This document shows, in pieces, positions 17,177 to 26,208 of a stretch of DNA of 64,000 nt. The DNA lies in the NCBI GenBank assembly GCA_900547405.1, contig URGL01000003.1, positions 1 through 64,000 on the forward strand. The letters run 5' to 3'. A program made the translations under genes and the position numbers. Numbering within the stretch: the first letter of the stretch is position 1; each line of letters begins with the position of its first letter. Source of the stretch: an uncultured Eubacteriales bacterium (lineage in GTDB: Bacteria; Bacillota; Clostridia; Oscillospirales; Oscillospiraceae). Under the pieces are notes generated by a model. The model had not been told where the DNA came from. It saw only the letters and a program-made list of their open reading frames with translations, and did not search any database.

Positions 17177-17347
17177 GGTGCGCCTCCGTATCGTAAGTTG
17201 AAAACTTTGTTTTGTAAGTATTGTGCTGTAATATGATCCTGTCCCGCATCAAGGACATCAAGGGACTGCGGCTGTGAAAAGCGGCGGGGTTGACAAAAGG
17301 ACAAGGCACGACAGATTACAAGCAGAAAACCGGAATTTGTCACTATG

Positions 17348-17385
17348 AAAATCCCTCACACCAACTGAGAAGTGTGAGGGATTTT
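17348..17385 (-). terminator. Terminator of the hybrid kinase operon
   Basis: A perfect 13-bp stem (aaatccctcacac / gtgtgagggattt) has a 10-nt loop and a T-rich 3' side on the minus strand. The rest of 17177-17408 holds no gene I can support. Confidence 0.8.
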
Positions 17386-17408
17386 GGGATATGCGTCCAA
17401 ACTCGTTT

Positions 17409-19574
17409 TCACCGCTCCACCAATTCGCAGATGACCTTTATCAGCATTTTTGTATCGATGGGCTTTGGGATATGCTCGTCCATTCCCGTCTCTTTTGCTC
17501 TCAGCCTGTCCTCCGAGAAGGCGTTGGCCGTCATTGCGATGATGGGAATTTTCTTTGCGTCCTCTCTGTCCAGAGAGCGGATCATTCTGGTGGCCTCGTA
17601 GCCGTTCATGACCGGCATCATGATGTCCATCAGGATCACGTCAAATTCACCGGGGCCGCTTTTTTCGAATATATCCAGGGCTTCCCGGCCATTCCACGCC
17701 TTGGTCACGACGGCCCCCTCATTCTGGAGCACAAATTCCGCGATTTCCATATTCAGCCCATTGTCTTCCGCCAGAAGAATATGGAGGCCCTGGATAGACT
17801 TCTCCGGTGTATCCTTCTGCTCCTCCCGCTTGTTCCCATCCTGATCGATTTGAAACGGGATCCTGATCACAAAGGTAGTCCCCACACCTTTTTTACTTTC
17901 GAAGGTGATAGTTCCTCCCATTTTCTCGATCAGCTTCTTGGTGATCGGCATTCCCAGGCCTGTTCCCGCGTATTTTGTGCGGCTGCCGGAATCCTCCTGT
18001 GCAAAGGGCTCAAAAATACGTTTCTGGAACGCCTCGGACATCCCGATCCCCGTATCCCGGCAGACGAATTCCATTGTGGCTATATCTGTCCGCTGGGATG
18101 GGAGCTCCTGGCAGCTCATATAGATTTGTCCGTTTTCCTTGTTATACTTCACCGCGTTGGACAGGATATTCATCATCACCCGTTTCACATGGCCCGGGCT
18201 TCCGATGAGCTTCCGGTGAACGATCCCTTTCTTCTCCAAGGTGACCCGGATATTCTGCTCCGCGGCCATCTGCTCGACCACAACCAGCACTTCCTCAGAA
18301 ATGCTGCTCAGATCAAAGGGGACCTCTTCCAGGACCACTTCCTCCGATTCCAGCTTGCTCATGTCCAGGACTTCGTTGATCAGCTCCAGCAGCAGATGGG
18401 AGGCCTCTTTGATCTTTCTCCTGCACTCCGTCTGCTTCTCTATATCCGCCGCGTAATGGTCAGCCACGTCGATCATGCCGCAGATCCCATTGATCGGCGT
18501 CCGGATGTCATGGCTCATACGCTGGAGGAACTCGGTTTTGGCCTCGTTGGCAGCCTCCGCTTTTTTTGCCGATCTCAGAAGCTCTGCTTTGTACTGCTCC
18601 TCCTTTTCCTGTTCCAGCTTCTGGTGGGCCAGATTAGTCCTGTGCACCCAGAGCCAGAATATACTGAATATCAGAAAATAAAGAAGGGCAGCGCCTGCTG
18701 CACGCAGGGGCAGATCGTGGAACACTTCCGTATCCGTCAGATAGGCATAGATGTAGTAGTCCCGCTGCTTCAGCATGATCCCGTAGCATCCGGCCCCATC
18801 CTTTCTCAGGTGAAAAATGTGCTGGCTGTCCGTGTGCTTCTTCATGGCCTGAACCACCTGGTTGTCCGCGGTATTCTGGCCAAGCAGACTCTCATCGTTG
18901 CTGGCAACGACCACCCCCTGATCCGCCACAAGAATCGTTCCGTCTTTCTGGGTACTGTAGCCATTCAATAGGCTCTGCACCGTCAGGGTATAGTTTCTGG
19001 TAAATTCCGGGGATGTATCATAATAAATCGCCACGATGCCGGGGGCGTCCTTTCTGGCGCAGGCCGCAATGTCGATATAGGACCCGTCCTCCCTGGAAAG
19101 CCGCTCCGAATAGCTTCTTTCCCTATATCCGGTAAAATCCATGATAATGTCTTTTTGCAGATAGTCCGTAATTTCCTCGGTGAGGGATTCATCCATGCTG
19201 TATTCGCAGTCCGTCTTTCCCTCCCCGTCCAGCACAAGGATCCCGTTCACCCAGAGGGTTTGCAGATTTTTCTTCAGAAACTCCCGGCTGAGCTGTCCGC
19301 CGTTTTCGATCTCTATGTTGATATTTGTGCTCATCTGCCTGGCGCTTTCGATTGACCGGAGGAGGCTCTTGGATTCCGAAGACTCATTGAAGTGGGTGTA
19401 GGTGGAGCATTGCACCTTGACATAGTTTACGATCTCCACCAGTCTTTTTTCCGCGTCCGCTTTTTGGGCGTGAAAGGTATAGATCAGGGCGATCAGGGCC
19501 ACGCAAAGTCCCAGCAGGCCGCCGATCGTCTGGATCTGTTTTTCTTTTGCCCCTCCTTTAATATCCAAGATCAT
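17409..19574 (-). CDS. Hybrid sensor histidine kinase with receiver domain
   Basis: A ~721-residue inner-membrane sensor. A first helix (~15-35), an extracytoplasmic Cache-like sensing region (~40-290) and a second helix (~295-320) come first. HisKA follows ('FLQRMSHDIRTPINGI', phospho-His in the H-box), then an ATPase domain ('NILSNAVKYNKENG', 'DTGIGM', 'GTGLGM') and a C-terminal receiver ('LLAEDNG', 'DVILMDIMMPVMNG', phospho-Asp). No output DNA-binding domain is present. The gene overlaps the solute-binding lipoprotein gene, so the binding protein may present its ligand to this kinase. The start is uncertain: ATG 19574 has GGAGG only 3 nt upstream; 19601 and a TTG at 19568 are alternatives. 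Confidence 0.9.
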   Translation of the reverse strand: MILDIKGGAKEKQIQTIGGLLGLCVALIALIYTFHAQKADAEKRLVEIVNYVKVQCSTYTHFNESSESKSLLRSIESARQMSTNINIEIENGGQLSREFLKKNLQTLWVNGILVLDGEGKTDCEYSMDESLTEEITDYLQKDIIMDFTGYRERSYSERLSREDGSYIDIAACARKDAPGIVAIYYDTSPEFTRNYTLTVQSLLNGYSTQKDGTILVADQGVVVASNDESLLGQNTADNQVVQAMKKHTDSQHIFHLRKDGAGCYGIMLKQRDYYIYAYLTDTEVFHDLPLRAAGAALLYFLIFSIFWLWVHRTNLAHQKLEQEKEEQYKAELLRSAKKAEAANEAKTEFLQRMSHDIRTPINGICGMIDVADHYAADIEKQTECRRKIKEASHLLLELINEVLDMSKLESEEVVLEEVPFDLSSISEEVLVVVEQMAAEQNIRVTLEKKGIVHRKLIGSPGHVKRVMMNILSNAVKYNKENGQIYMSCQELPSQRTDIATMEFVCRDTGIGMSEAFQKRIFEPFAQEDSGSRTKYAGTGLGMPITKKLIEKMGGTITFESKKGVGTTFVIRIPFQIDQDGNKREEQKDTPEKSIQGLHILLAEDNGLNMEIAEFVLQNEGAVVTKAWNGREALDIFEKSGPGEFDVILMDIMMPVMNGYEATRMIRSLDREDAKKIPIIAMTANAFSEDRLRAKETGMDEHIPKPIDTKMLIKVICELVER

Positions 19575-20379
19575 CCACCTCCAGATATTTTTCCGGATCA
19601 TCCAGATATTTTCCGATGATTTTCAGGGATGTGCCGTCCTGCCGCATTTCTTCCAGGGTCCGGTCCATCTCCTCGCAGATCCCCCGGTCGTCCTCTTTCG
19701 CAAAGGCCACCCCTATCCCGGCGACCATCAGAGGCTCCTCCAGGATCCGGAAGCTGATATCGTAATCCTTCATATACTGGACGATAGACTCCTCATGGGC
19801 GGCAACCCCGTCTACATATCCTTTTCCCAGAAAGGTAAATATCAGTTCCCTGTGTGCCAGGCTGATCAGGTTTCCCAGCCTGGGGATCCGCCCATCCTCC
19901 CGGTTCAGGAAGATGCCCTCCGGCTTGGTCGTGGACTGGACGGCAAGATTCCGTCCCGCCAGGTCACTCAAATGGTAGATACCGCTGCTCTTATTGACGG
20001 CTACCACCTGGCGGCTTGCGATATAGGGCCCGGCCCAGCGGTAATCCTCTAACCGCCCTTCCATGGAAAAGCAGCCCATGACGCAGTCGATCTCCCCGCT
20101 TTCCAGCAGCTCTTTTTTCTTCTCCCAGTTGATCTGGAGGACCTCCACCTGATATCCCATTCTTCTGAAGGCTTCTGTGGCCAGCTCTACGTCAATACCC
20201 GTTGGCACGCCGTCCTCATTCAGGTAGTTATAGGGTGGATAGCTGTCGCTGCCAAGGGTAATGACAGGCCTTTCCCCTTCTGTGCCGCTGCTCTGGGCCC
20301 TGCCGCAGCCCGCCAGGGCGGCCACTAACATTCCCGCAAGCAAAATGCCTGCGATCCCTCTTTTTCCTTTCATTTTCAT
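19558..20379 (-). CDS. Solute-binding lipoprotein (amino-acid type, PBP2 fold)
   Basis: A 273-residue extracytoplasmic protein. The signal ends in 'LVAALAGCGRAQ' (lipobox Cys). The SBP_bac_3 fold shows 'ITLGSDSYPPYNYLNEDGVPTGIDVELATEAFRRMGY' and 'GEIDCVMGCFSMEGRLEDYRWAGPYI'. This type binds amino acids or small polar ligands. No permease or ATPase is adjacent. The gene overlaps the downstream hybrid histidine kinase by about 17-44 bp, which favours a sensory over a transport role. Confidence 0.88.
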   Translation of the reverse strand: MKMKGKRGIAGILLAGMLVAALAGCGRAQSSGTEGERPVITLGSDSYPPYNYLNEDGVPTGIDVELATEAFRRMGYQVEVLQINWEKKKELLESGEIDCVMGCFSMEGRLEDYRWAGPYIASRQVVAVNKSSGIYHLSDLAGRNLAVQSTTKPEGIFLNREDGRIPRLGNLISLAHRELIFTFLGKGYVDGVAAHEESIVQYMKDYDISFRILEEPLMVAGIGVAFAKEDDRGICEEMDRTLEEMRQDGTSLKIIGKYLDDPEKYLEVDDLGY

Positions 20380-20535
20380 GATATCCCTGCTGTCCTTTGT
20401 GGTTTTTACGTCTGGTTCCTCGCCATTTTCACGCTTCTATATCAAAGGTTTGCGTCAAAGCGGCAGTTTTTGCTCATAATATCTCCCATAATACCACAGG
20501 CCGCCCCGTTTGTCACTTAAAATTTTGAAGCGCCC

Positions 20536-20574
20536 GCAAAAAATACCCGGCATTCTGGGGGGAATACCGGGTAT
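20536..20574 (-). terminator. Terminator at the end of the SIS/YjbQ island
   Basis: The arms atacccgg / ccgggtat, extended past one mismatch by att/aat, are followed on the minus strand by a TTTTTT tract. It lies 30 bp after the stop of the last SIS gene. Confidence 0.85.
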
Positions 20575-20603
20575 CATAAGGTTATGTCATTGCGTCTTCC
20601 ATA

Positions 20604-21773
20604 TCAGTCTACGTACTCGATCTGGCTTGACTTGATGGTATTGACTCCGCCTTCCTGGCTGAAGAGGGGGTTGCTGGGGCCCATACCGCCAAAATATTCG
20701 TAATCTCGGTCGATGGCGATATAATTTCCCAGCATAAACAGGGGGAAGAAATTGACCAGAGGATTGATAAAGTCCCTGTCCGATCCGGGGATCCGGCAAA
20801 CGGTGACCCCCGGCTGGAACCGGTCCGGATCCGCGTCCGTGATCACCAGTACATTTCTGCCGGATTTCTGCATGGAGCCAATGGTCTCAACGGTCCGACT
20901 GAAGGATGCGCAGCTTTGGAATGCTATGGCTACCGTTCCCAGCTGGTCCCGCTTTGTCTGGAAATAATCGATGTGGCACCAATCCTCGCTGTCATTCAGG
21001 CAGTTCAGGCTGCCGCACAGCTCAAAGAACTTGGCTGTGGCAAAATAGGCTGTGGCGAAGTCGCTTCCGCCGCCTACAAAATCGTAGCCCAGATAGCCCT
21101 GCCAGGTTTTCGCCAGACCGTACATCTGATCGTCCACCCGGGCCAGCACTTCCTCATTGCAGGCCCTGGTGACATAGTCCAGGATCTCCTGACGGATCTC
21201 CGCCGCTTGCTGCTGGGTCACTCTGCCCCGGAGCAGTCCCGCGTGGAGAGCCATCAGCAGCGTGGTACACACCGCCGCCACATAAGTCCTGGCCTGGAAA
21301 GCCGGAGAGAAGGTCTCTGCCTTGGGGATCCTGATCTGCAGGATATGACCGGCCTCCTTTGCCATTCTGGACTCCGGGTTTCCCGTAATGGCCAGAGTCG
21401 TGCAGCCCTTGGCCGCAGCCCGCTTCATGGCCTCCGTGACCCGGGCTCCACCGCCGGAGACGCTGATCACCATCACAAGGGTCTGCTCCGGGTGCTCCGG
21501 ATCAAACACATGATGACGGCTCACATCGATGCAGCGAAGGGCCTGGTAGTCCGCCTCCAGGAACATCCTGCTGCCAAACTCCTTGGTTGCCAGGCTGGCC
21601 CCATAGGAGTCCCCATTGCCTGTAACGACCACATGGCGGATGTTTTTCAGCACGTCATCCGGAATGACCGCGGACAGCGCCTCATCCGTCAGCGCTTCCA
21701 CAAGGCCCTTTACAAAGGCCGGATAGGACGCAAATCCCAATTTTACCTGATTGTCTCTGCCGATTACTTTCAT
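20604..21773 (-). CDS. SIS-domain sugar-phosphate isomerase/deglycase-like protein (SIS-5)
   Basis: A 389-residue cytoplasmic protein with two SIS domains. The first shows 'VVVTGNGDSYGASLATKEF' and 'VISVSGGGARVTEAMKRA'. The second holds the 'NDSEDWCHIDYF' motif, where the Glu and His fit the catalytic acid/base of GlmS/FrlB-type enzymes. The C-tail 'NTIKSSQIEYVD' resembles the active-site tail of GlmS but has Gln where two paralogues here have Lys. It is the last gene of the island, overlapping the MFS stop (ATGA). Which sugar phosphate it handles is unknown. Confidence 0.85.
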   Translation of the reverse strand: MKVIGRDNQVKLGFASYPAFVKGLVEALTDEALSAVIPDDVLKNIRHVVVTGNGDSYGASLATKEFGSRMFLEADYQALRCIDVSRHHVFDPEHPEQTLVMVISVSGGGARVTEAMKRAAAKGCTTLAITGNPESRMAKEAGHILQIRIPKAETFSPAFQARTYVAAVCTTLLMALHAGLLRGRVTQQQAAEIRQEILDYVTRACNEEVLARVDDQMYGLAKTWQGYLGYDFVGGGSDFATAYFATAKFFELCGSLNCLNDSEDWCHIDYFQTKRDQLGTVAIAFQSCASFSRTVETIGSMQKSGRNVLVITDADPDRFQPGVTVCRIPGSDRDFINPLVNFFPLFMLGNYIAIDRDYEYFGGMGPSNPLFSQEGGVNTIKSSQIEYVD

Positions 21774-23041
21774 AGCGCAGCTTCTCCCATACGTTCCTTC
21801 ATTTTTCTGCTCTTGTCAATGGAGATCGCTCCCAGAATGCCGGCAATGGCATACAGGACGATTCCCATAACAAAGGCTCCCCGATAAGAGCCGAACTTAT
21901 CGTAGAACAGACCGATACTTGCGTACAGGCCGCCGCCGATCAGGCTGTTGATCATCATCATCAAAGACCAGATCTCGGAATAATGGGCCGTACCCACAAT
22001 ATTTCTGGCAAGCAGCGGGCACTGCACCATATACATGCTGTTGCCCAGACCCACCACAAAAATGGCCGGGTAGGCAAACAGGGGATTCCGGAAGCTGAGG
22101 AACATGATGGTGTAGCCCAGTGCCGTTGTCACGCCACCCCAGAGCAGACCTGCCTTGACACCGTAGCGGTCATTGATCTTACCCACAATAATACTGCTGA
22201 GGGTTCCGCCCAGGTTGGAGCACACCCCCACTGCGGCACCGAACTGGATCGTCTGCTTCAGCTCGATGGTGGCAAAGTTTGTGGCATAGCCCGCAATGCC
22301 GCAGGCGTAGCTGAACAGCACGCAGGCCGTCCAGGCAATGTAGAGCAGCGGCAGACGGAAAGCCTGCTGCTTGGTCAGGCCGGTGGCTTCCTGCCGGGTG
22401 GTCACCGTCTCGCCCTTGGGCTGCTCCTCCTCCGCTCCATAGGGCTCACAGCCCACCTCCTGGGGGCTGCGGATCAGGGCAAACACCGCAGGGATCGTAA
22501 TGACCGCCGCCATAGCCGCCATGATAAAATAGGCGTTTCTCCAGCCAAGGCTGGTGATCAGCTTTGCGGAAAGCAGGGTATACAGGATGGCGGAGGCGGT
22601 GCCCACCGCCGTAACGATGCCCAGAACGGTGCCGTTCTTTTTCCGGAACCACATATTCAGCAGGATGGGAATGGACACAAATCCGGTGAAGGCCTGGGCC
22701 ACGCCGATCATCACGCCGGAAATATAAAACATCTGGACCGTGCGGTAAAGGCCCATCAGGGCAAGACCAACAACCTCCAGCACAGAGGAAATGCCGATCA
22801 CCAGTCCCACCCGCTTGGTGGTGATAAACCGCGCCGCTGTGGTATACAGCAGGGCCATAGAAATTGCCTGGATACTTGTAAACATGGTCAGCTGGCTGAC
22901 CTTGCACCCCAGCTCCTGCACGATGGGCGTAATGAAATTGCCCACTGCAGCGGCTGTCGCGCCGCCAGTGCCCAATTTCATCAGAATGCAGGCAATTACA
23001 ATTTTCCACGCATAGTGCATCTTTGCTTTTTCTTGCTTCAT
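21770..23041 (-). CDS. MFS transporter (oxalate/formate-antiporter-like)
   Basis: A 423-residue inner-membrane protein with twelve predicted helices. MFS signature loops include 'TTAARFITTKRVGLVIG', 'VGKINDRYGVKAG' and a Glu/Lys-rich central loop. The N-terminus 'AWKIVIACILMKLGTGG' recalls OFA-type carboxylate transporters. The start ATG 23041 (MKQEKAK) is chosen; the frame is open to 23107 inside BtpA. It overlaps the next SIS gene. It probably moves an organic anion or pathway product. Confidence 0.85.
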   Translation of the reverse strand: MKQEKAKMHYAWKIVIACILMKLGTGGATAAAVGNFITPIVQELGCKVSQLTMFTSIQAISMALLYTTAARFITTKRVGLVIGISSVLEVVGLALMGLYRTVQMFYISGVMIGVAQAFTGFVSIPILLNMWFRKKNGTVLGIVTAVGTASAILYTLLSAKLITSLGWRNAYFIMAAMAAVITIPAVFALIRSPQEVGCEPYGAEEEQPKGETVTTRQEATGLTKQQAFRLPLLYIAWTACVLFSYACGIAGYATNFATIELKQTIQFGAAVGVCSNLGGTLSSIIVGKINDRYGVKAGLLWGGVTTALGYTIMFLSFRNPLFAYPAIFVVGLGNSMYMVQCPLLARNIVGTAHYSEIWSLMMMINSLIGGGLYASIGLFYDKFGSYRGAFVMGIVLYAIAGILGAISIDKSRKMKERMGEAAL

Positions 23042-23060
23042 ATTCTCTGCACCCTCTGCA

Positions 23061-23882
23061 TCAGCCCTTGGCAAGCTCGTCTTCCAGGGCCCTGACGTTG
23101 CGAACATAGTCCGCTACGATAGAGCCGATCACGGGACCGCCCCATTTGCCGCCCTCAAAGGCAGTACCTACCAATGCGCCGTCCGCATAACGCAGCCGAT
23201 CCGCGCAGTTCTCTACCGTCGTCGCGCCGCCCAGGATGACCGGGAAATTGCCGGCACTCTTCACGTCCTTCACCAGCTGCTCATTGCGGGCAAAATCCCG
23301 GTCGCAGATCTCTATGGCATTGGCGCCCAGGCGCATAGAGGTACCCGCCAGGCTCCGGATGTCCGCGGAGCTGTATTCGCCTACGTGGTGGTAGCCGGAG
23401 ATCTCAGAGAGCATACCGATGTTCTGGGCCTCGATCTTCTTGCGATAGTCCGCTACCTTCAAGGGCTGACCCTCCATGGTCCCGTACAGGGTCTCCACCT
23501 TACCAACCAGGGCGGAGCAGCGGGTAAAGTCTGCACCGGCAGCCTTGCAGACCGCCAGAGAAGGCGTAATGCAGTTCATCATGATCTGGGCACCGAGAAT
23601 AAAATCCGGTCCCACTGCGTCTCGCACCCGGGCGGTGACGGCTGCCAGCCCGGCTACCCGGGCATAGTCCGTGTCATCCGTGCTAGGATAGAACACGTCC
23701 ACCGTCTGGATCAAGCCGCCGTCGGCACCGTTTTTCTTCAGCGTCAGGCAGTCCTCAATGGCCTTTTTGGTCATCTTATCCAGGTTTCCGTCCTGGTAAA
23801 GAGGGGTTGAAACCATGGGCAGCAGATGAACCAGGCCGATCACCAACTTTTTTCCGTTTAGATCGTCAAAACAAGTGTGCAT
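23061..23882 (-). CDS. BtpA/SgcQ-family TIM-barrel protein
   Basis: A 273-residue cytoplasmic protein. BtpA-family marks are the opening 'VIGLVHLLPMVSTPLYQDG', the middle 'GADFTRC' and the end 'ADGALVGTAFEGG', a phosphate-binding pattern of TIM barrels. The family includes E. coli SgcQ (a putative sugar-operon enzyme of unknown reaction) and cyanobacterial BtpA. The start ATG 23882 has GGAGG 8 nt upstream, preferred to 23939. It sits between the HAD and MFS genes of the island, so a sugar-phosphate aldolase, nucleosidase or similar step is plausible but unproven. Confidence 0.85.
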   Translation of the reverse strand: MHTCFDDLNGKKLVIGLVHLLPMVSTPLYQDGNLDKMTKKAIEDCLTLKKNGADGGLIQTVDVFYPSTDDTDYARVAGLAAVTARVRDAVGPDFILGAQIMMNCITPSLAVCKAAGADFTRCSALVGKVETLYGTMEGQPLKVADYRKKIEAQNIGMLSEISGYHHVGEYSSADIRSLAGTSMRLGANAIEICDRDFARNEQLVKDVKSAGNFPVILGGATTVENCADRLRYADGALVGTAFEGGKWGGPVIGSIVADYVRNVRALEDELAKG

Positions 23883-23914
23883 TGCGCATTCCTCCATTTT
23901 CTTTTGTACTATGC

Positions 23915-24568
23915 TTATATTTCCGTTTCTTCCAGCCACCGGGTCAGCTCATTCAGGTCCCGGACTTGCCTCAGGCACTTTGCGGCCGTCTCAGGCTCCA
24001 CCCGGGAGATCCCCAAAAACTGCACGACCTGGATCCCCGCCTCCAGCGCGGCGGTAATGCCGCTTTGGGAATCCTCTACGGCCAGGCAGTCCTCCGGCGC
24101 TACCCCCAGCTTCCGGCAGGCATTCAGGTATGGCTCCGGGGACGGCTTTCTTGGCAGCTCCAGGTCCCCTGTATACACCGCGTCAAATACTTCCTCAAAC
24201 CGGAAGAGCGCCCCGTAGCCCTCCATCCATGTGCTGCCGTTGGAGGTCACAATGGCCTTCTTCTTTGGAAAGGTCCTCAGATAGGCCATCAGCGTTTCAT
24301 ACCCCGGCATTGTGGGGACACGGCCTTGCCGGATCCGGTTCCAGGTCTCCTCCCCCCAATTTTGGCGGAGGGCATCCGGATCTCCCGGCAGATTCAGGGC
24401 GATGAACCGGTCGAACTCCCAGGGAGGAGAGCCGCTTACGTTGGCGTACTCCTCCCTGCTCAGTTCATAGTTCTGTGTCTTTCGCAAAAAGTCCCGCCAG
24501 ATCTCGTAGGCCTGGACCTCCGTATCCAGCAGCACTCCGTCCATATCAAAGAGCAGCGCCTGATGCAT
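23915..24568 (-). CDS. HAD hydrolase, beta-phosphoglucomutase-like
   Basis: A 217-residue cytoplasmic HAD-I protein. Motif I is 'LLFDMDGVLLDTE' with both nucleophile and acid/base Asp, motif II 'IVTSNGS', motif III 'KPSPEPYLNA', and motif IV 'CLAVEDSQSGI'; a four-helix cap lies at ~15-85. This layout fits sugar-phosphate phosphatases and beta-PGM-like mutases. In the island it could dephosphorylate the final sugar phosphate. Start ATG 24568 follows GGAG. Confidence 0.88.
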   Translation of the reverse strand: MHQALLFDMDGVLLDTEVQAYEIWRDFLRKTQNYELSREEYANVSGSPPWEFDRFIALNLPGDPDALRQNWGEETWNRIRQGRVPTMPGYETLMAYLRTFPKKKAIVTSNGSTWMEGYGALFRFEEVFDAVYTGDLELPRKPSPEPYLNACRKLGVAPEDCLAVEDSQSGITAALEAGIQVVQFLGISRVEPETAAKCLRQVRDLNELTRWLEETEI

Positions 24569-24618
24569 ATTTTCATCTCCTGTTCTCCTGGACTTTTTTC
24601 TCTAAGTGCCGTGTTTTG

Positions 24619-25023
24619 TTACAGGCCCAGTACTGTCACGGCGTAGGTTCTCTGCTGTCCGGCCACATACTCTCCAAAGAAGATCCCCTGGGAGGCTCCC
24701 AGCTTCAGAGCACCCTCCTCCACAATGAAGTCCATGCTCTGTCCCGCCACGGAGGCCTTGCTCTCCGCCGCAATCTTCCACGGGTCTCCAGTGGACTGGA
24801 AGTCCAGTCTTGCCGGCCAGATCCGATCAAAATCCTCGATGATGTCCTCATGGCCCTTCGGGTCATAGAAGGAGGTGCACAGAATGCCCGCGCCGGGTTC
24901 CGGTGTGGACACCAGGGCAACACCGTGGTGTATCCCGCTGGCCGCCACGATTTGCTTCACTTCCTCTGTCAATTCCAGAAGGGAGCCGCGCTTCGCCGTC
25001 TGAACCGTCTTCTCAATATACAC
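24619..25023 (-). CDS. Divergent YjbQ-family protein
   Basis: A 134-residue protein of the YjbQ (UPF0047) fold, judged by the terminal pattern 'GALKLGASQGIFFGEY' and the 'ASGIHHGVALV' helix-strand. The family's 'HTTAG' box reads 'TPEPGAG' here and the 'DGPRxR' end reads 'VAGQQR', so conserved putative active-site residues are missing. E. coli YjbQ has weak thiamine-phosphate synthase activity; the true role is unknown. Start GTG 25023 follows a GGGGGA site. It lies between an SIS gene and the HAD gene, 13 bp after the former. Confidence 0.78.
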   Translation of the reverse strand: MYIEKTVQTAKRGSLLELTEEVKQIVAASGIHHGVALVSTPEPGAGILCTSFYDPKGHEDIIEDFDRIWPARLDFQSTGDPWKIAAESKASVAGQSMDFIVEEGALKLGASQGIFFGEYVAGQQRTYAVTVLGL

Positions 25024-25036
25024 GTTCCGTTCCCCC

Positions 25037-26188
25037 TTACACGATCTCGATTTTACTGGTACGAATGGTATTGTTTCCGGCCTGGGCCCACACGCCGCCT
25101 CCCCGGAAGAAGGGCTCCTGCTTTCTCCCCGACAGATAGCCCGCCAAAAGCGCGCCGGGCACATAGTTCATCATCGCCAGCAGGAAATCGTAGCCCTTTG
25201 GTGCCTCCGGAACAGAGCAAACCGTAACGCCCTCGGGGGTCTCCCCCTCCTGGGTGCCGTTGACGATCAGCAGGGTTGGCCGCCCGATGCCCGCCGCCTG
25301 GCTCAGCGTTTCCCGAAGTCTGCTCCAGTCATTGGCATACCGGTCCGCCGCAACCACCGTACCGATGCTGTGGGGATCTCTCTGGAAGAAGCCCACATGG
25401 CACCAGTCCTCGCTGTCATCCGTGGCCGTCATGCAGCCGGTCACTTCCACGATCTTGGCCGCCATGAAGAAGGCGGAGGCAAACTGGATATCATCGCCGA
25501 TATAGTCGAAGCGCTCAAAATCCTTCCAGGCTTCCGACAGGGCCAGCATCTGGCTGTTGATGCGGTCCATTTCTCCTGCCCAGGCAGCCGTATTCTCCAC
25601 AATGGCCGCGGCCATGCCCTCCAGGGCACCGGCCTTGCTGCAGCCGGTAAGCTCGCCCAGCTTCGCGGCCAGCAGATACAGGCCAGTCAAAGAGGCGAAG
25701 TAATTGCGCAGTCCCGGATTGGCATTGGGGAATTCCGGGGTATGCACCAGATAGGTATAGGCAGCCGTTTTGGCGGCCGGAGACTCCGGGTTGTTGGTCA
25801 GGGCCAGACTGACGCAGCCATACCGGTTGGCGCGCTCCAGCACCTCCGAGATCCGGGCAGGTCCGCCGGAGCAGCTGACGCCAATCACCAGGGCGTTTTC
25901 ACCGCCCAGGCCGGAGAAATCCGTAAACCGAGCCGCATCGATGGCTCTGGCATAGGAGAACTGGCTGCCGAAGCGTCCGGCAAATTTCCGGAAGGCGGGG
26001 ATCGCGGCCTGAGCCGCTACATAAGAGTCACCGCAGCCGGTGATCAGGACCCGGCGGATCTTTTTCAGCACATCCTCCGGAATGGCCTGGCTCAGTCCCA
26101 GCAGGGCCCCTTCTACCTGGGGCTTTGCCAGCTCCGGAAGGCTCAGGCACTGACTGCTCAAAGGATTGTCAAACATGTTGTTTTCCAC
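25037..26188 (-). CDS. SIS-domain sugar-phosphate isomerase/deglycase-like protein (SIS-4)
   Basis: A ~383-residue double-SIS protein. 'VLITGCGDSYVAAQAAIPAF' and 'VIGVSCSGGPARISEVLERA' mark the first SIS domain; 'DDSEDWCHVGFFQRDP' in the second holds the presumed catalytic Glu and His. The C-tail 'NTIRTSKIEIV' keeps a Lys where GlmS has its active-site Lys. GTG 26188 is the best start (GGAGG 8 nt upstream; 'ENNMFDNP' aligns with paralogues). ATG 26203 and TTG 26212 are alternatives. It is sandwiched between two YjbQ genes. Confidence 0.85.
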   Translation of the reverse strand: MENNMFDNPLSSQCLSLPELAKPQVEGALLGLSQAIPEDVLKKIRRVLITGCGDSYVAAQAAIPAFRKFAGRFGSQFSYARAIDAARFTDFSGLGGENALVIGVSCSGGPARISEVLERANRYGCVSLALTNNPESPAAKTAAYTYLVHTPEFPNANPGLRNYFASLTGLYLLAAKLGELTGCSKAGALEGMAAAIVENTAAWAGEMDRINSQMLALSEAWKDFERFDYIGDDIQFASAFFMAAKIVEVTGCMTATDDSEDWCHVGFFQRDPHSIGTVVAADRYANDWSRLRETLSQAAGIGRPTLLIVNGTQEGETPEGVTVCSVPEAPKGYDFLLAMMNYVPGALLAGYLSGRKQEPFFRGGGVWAQAGNNTIRTSKIEIV

Positions 26189-26208
26189 TTGTGTTGCCTC
26201 CATTCTCC

